DNA from: Algoriella xinjiangensis
Lineage (GTDB): Bacteria; Bacteroidota; Bacteroidia; Flavobacteriales; Weeksellaceae
DNA length: 64,000 nucleotides
Reading direction: 5' to 3'
Assembly: GCF_900115015.1 (NCBI RefSeq)
Contig: NZ_FOUZ01000011.1
Coordinates: 62,001-126,000, forward strand
This document shows, piece after piece, positions 62,453 to 64,000 of the stretch (positions within the stretch are counted from its first letter, which is position 1; each line of letters begins with the position of its first letter). The notes beneath the pieces were generated by a model, which saw only the letters and a program-made list of their open reading frames with translations, did no database searches and was not told where the DNA came from. The position numbers and the translations under genes were made by a program.

Positions 62453-63592
62453 ATGAAAAAACTAAAAGTAATTACTGTCGTAGGAACCCGTCCGGAAATT
62501 ATAAGACTATCAAGAGTTTTAGATGCATTAGATGCTTCTGAAGCCGTAGAACATATCATCGTTCATACCGGACAAAACTATGATTACGAATTAAATCAAA
62601 TCTTTTTCGAAGATTTAGGACTTCGTAAACCTGATTATTTCTTAGAAGCGGCTGGGAAAACGGCTACTGAAACGATAGGTAATATTTTAATAAAAGTAGA
62701 TCCTTTATTAGAGGAATTAAAACCTGATGCTTTTTTAGTGCTGGGAGATACTAATTCTTGTTTGTGTGCAATTCCAGCGAAGAAAAGACATATTCCTATT
62801 TTCCACATGGAAGCAGGAAATAGATGTTTTGACCAAAGAGTTCCGGAAGAAACCAACCGTAAAATTGTAGATCATACTTCAGATATTAACCTAACGTATT
62901 CAGATATTGCAAGAGAATATTTGTTGAGAGAAGGACTGCCTGCGGACAGGATTATTAAAACGGGTTCGCCAATGTTTGAGGTTTTAAATCATTATTTACC
63001 ACAGATTGAAGCTTCTGATGTTTTAAATAAATTAAATTTAGAAGAAGGAAAATTCTTTGTAGTATCTTCTCACCGTGAAGAAAATATCAATTCTGAGAAA
63101 AACTTCAGAGGATTGATGGCTTCTTTAAATGCGATTGCAGAAAAATATCAATATCCAATCATTGTTTCTACACATCCACGTACTCAAAACATGATCGATA
63201 AGATGCAGATTGAAATGCGTTCTGAAATTCAGTTTTTAAAACCACTTGGTTTCCATGACTATAATGCATTGCAGAAAAGAGCATATGCTGTGCTTTCAGA
63301 TTCAGGAACTATTTCTGAAGAATCATCAATTTTAAATTTCAGAGCGTTAAATATTCGTCAGGCTCACGAAAGACCTGAAGCAATGGAAGAAGCAAGTGTA
63401 ATGATGGTGGGACTTTCACCTCAACGTATTTTACAAGGTTTAACGCAGGTTTTACAGCAAAAAGTAGGAGCAGAAAGGAATTTCAGACAAGTTTCTGATT
63501 ACTCAATGCCGAATGTTTCAGAGAAAGTAATGAGAATTATTATTTCTTATACTGATTATATTAAAAGGACTGTTTGGTCTGAAGAAATTTAA
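62453..63592 (+). CDS. capG: UDP-GlcNAc-2-epimerase type enzyme for UDP-L-FucNAc (CapG/FnlC/WbjD)
   Basis: 379 residues, non-hydrolysing UDP-GlcNAc 2-epimerase fold. VVGTRPEIIRLSRVLDAL (about 8-25), HTGQNYDYELNQIFFEDLG, LGDTNSCL, HMEAGNRCFDQRVPEE with catalytic Asp/Glu, TGSPMFEVL and SDSGTISEESSIL match. CapG inverts C2 in the last step to UDP-N-acetyl-L-fucosamine. capE, capF and capG are all in the window, so the pathway from UDP-GlcNAc is complete. Full length; the WbuB-like gene starts 6 bases later. Confidence 0.92.
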   Translation: MKKLKVITVVGTRPEIIRLSRVLDALDASEAVEHIIVHTGQNYDYELNQIFFEDLGLRKPDYFLEAAGKTATETIGNILIKVDPLLEELKPDAFLVLGDTNSCLCAIPAKKRHIPIFHMEAGNRCFDQRVPEETNRKIVDHTSDINLTYSDIAREYLLREGLPADRIIKTGSPMFEVLNHYLPQIEASDVLNKLNLEEGKFFVVSSHREENINSEKNFRGLMASLNAIAEKYQYPIIVSTHPRTQNMIDKMQIEMRSEIQFLKPLGFHDYNALQKRAYAVLSDSGTISEESSILNFRALNIRQAHERPEAMEEASVMMVGLSPQRILQGLTQVLQQKVGAERNFRQVSDYSMPNVSEKVMRIIISYTDYIKRTVWSEEI

Positions 63593-63598
63593 GATAAA

Positions 63599-64000
63599 AT
63601 GAACATTATTTTTTTGACGTTAGTTGAAATTAATTCTATAGAAGATCGTGGAATTTATCAGGATTTATTACGCAAATTCCGTGATGAAGGTCATGATATT
63701 ACTATAGTGACACCAGTTGAAAGAAGAAAAGGAATTACTACAAATTTTAAAGAAAAAGAAGGCGTTTCTATACTTCAAGTAAAAACCTTGAATATTCAAA
63801 AAACAAATATTATAGAAAAAGGAATTGGAACTCTCGCAATAGAGTTTCAGTATCTTTCTGCAATAAAAAAATATTTAGCAAATAAAAAGTTTGATTTAGT
63901 TTTATATTCAACACCTCCAATAACCTTTGCGAAAGTGATAGAATTTGTTAAAAAACGAGATAATGCAACTAGCTATTTACTGTTAAAGGATATTTTTCCA
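63599..64000 (+). CDS. wbuB: glycosyltransferase, WbuB-like (GT4), cut by right edge
   Basis: N-terminal 134 codons only. MNIIFLTLVEINSIEDRGIY, then FRDEGHDITIVTPVERRKGI and KKFDLVLYSTPPITFAKVIE and SYLLLKDIFP match the start of WbuB-type GT4 enzymes, which transfer L-FucNAc in known fnlABC-wbuB O-antigen clusters. The position directly after capG (6-base gap) supports this: the sugar is made just upstream. The active-site half lies beyond the window, so specificity is inferred from N-terminus and neighbours. Confidence 0.8.
   Translation, partial: MNIIFLTLVEINSIEDRGIYQDLLRKFRDEGHDITIVTPVERRKGITTNFKEKEGVSILQVKTLNIQKTNIIEKGIGTLAIEFQYLSAIKKYLANKKFDLVLYSTPPITFAKVIEFVKKRDNATSYLLLKDIFP

Noticed and set aside
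1-64000. CRISPR arrays, tRNA or rRNA genes, transposases, phage genes
   Set aside because: Read for on both strands; no regularly spaced repeats, cloverleaf-type sequences or DDE/integrase proteins seen. Sensitive searches (tRNAscan, Infernal) were not possible.

Overview
The window looks like chromosome from a flavobacterium (Bacteroidota, class Flavobacteriia), probably of the Weeksellaceae/Empedobacter/Chryseobacterium kind. Supporting signs are the strong AT-richness, a fused MurF-alanine racemase, a half-length starch-synthase-like gene beside panC followed by a DUF4270 lipoprotein and glmS, an IPExxxVDY-type protein between rnc and pyk, near-absence of Shine-Dalgarno sequences, and promoters of the Bacteroidota form TTG-N18/19-TAnnTTTG. 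The genus is a guess; the class is well supported.

Layout. 1-6.9 kb (minus strand): mnmG (cut by the left edge), a parS-like palindrome, ybeY, a patatin/Omp85 outer-membrane phospholipase, a small membrane protein, and the tdk-murF/alr operon with promoter and terminator. 7-18 kb: a very AT-rich surface-polysaccharide locus with an initiating phosphoglycosyltransferase, glycosyltransferases, an epimerase, a flippase, two Wzy/WaaL-type membrane proteins, and a Wzz-like chain-length protein overlapping an uncharacterised lipoprotein. 18-31.5 kb: conserved genes (DUF6427-like, lpxH-like, queD, comF, Ig-like lipoprotein, radA), a tandem array of four secreted paralogues at 25.3-28.5 kb, then a UPF0104-type membrane protein, panD and panC. 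31.5-45.8 kb: housekeeping genes (half starch synthase, DUF4270, glmS, ribE, sensor kinase, trmN6, pckA, acpP-fabF-rnc, pyk). 45.9-64 kb (plus strand): a second, larger polysaccharide locus open at the right edge.

The second locus is mainly nucleotide-sugar supply plus assembly. It has manC; a UDP-glucuronate-epimerase-like gene and a nucleotide-sugar dehydrogenase; rfbBCA without rfbD; a WbpP/TviC-like epimerase with a second dehydrogenase (route to UDP-GalNAcA); a polymerase, flippase and glycosyltransferases; and a capE-capF-capG (fnlABC) cassette for UDP-N-acetyl-L-fucosamine followed by a WbuB-like transferase. A four-helix-bundle (S23-type) gene flanked by inverted polypurine repeats interrupts that cassette.

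The items most worth a second look are the four-gene secreted array with conserved ends and variable middles, the S23 gene with its inverted repeats inside the FucNAc operon, the parS-like site, and the two divergent dehydrogenase paralogues. No tRNA, rRNA, CRISPR array, transposase or intergenic stretch over 300 bases was seen.
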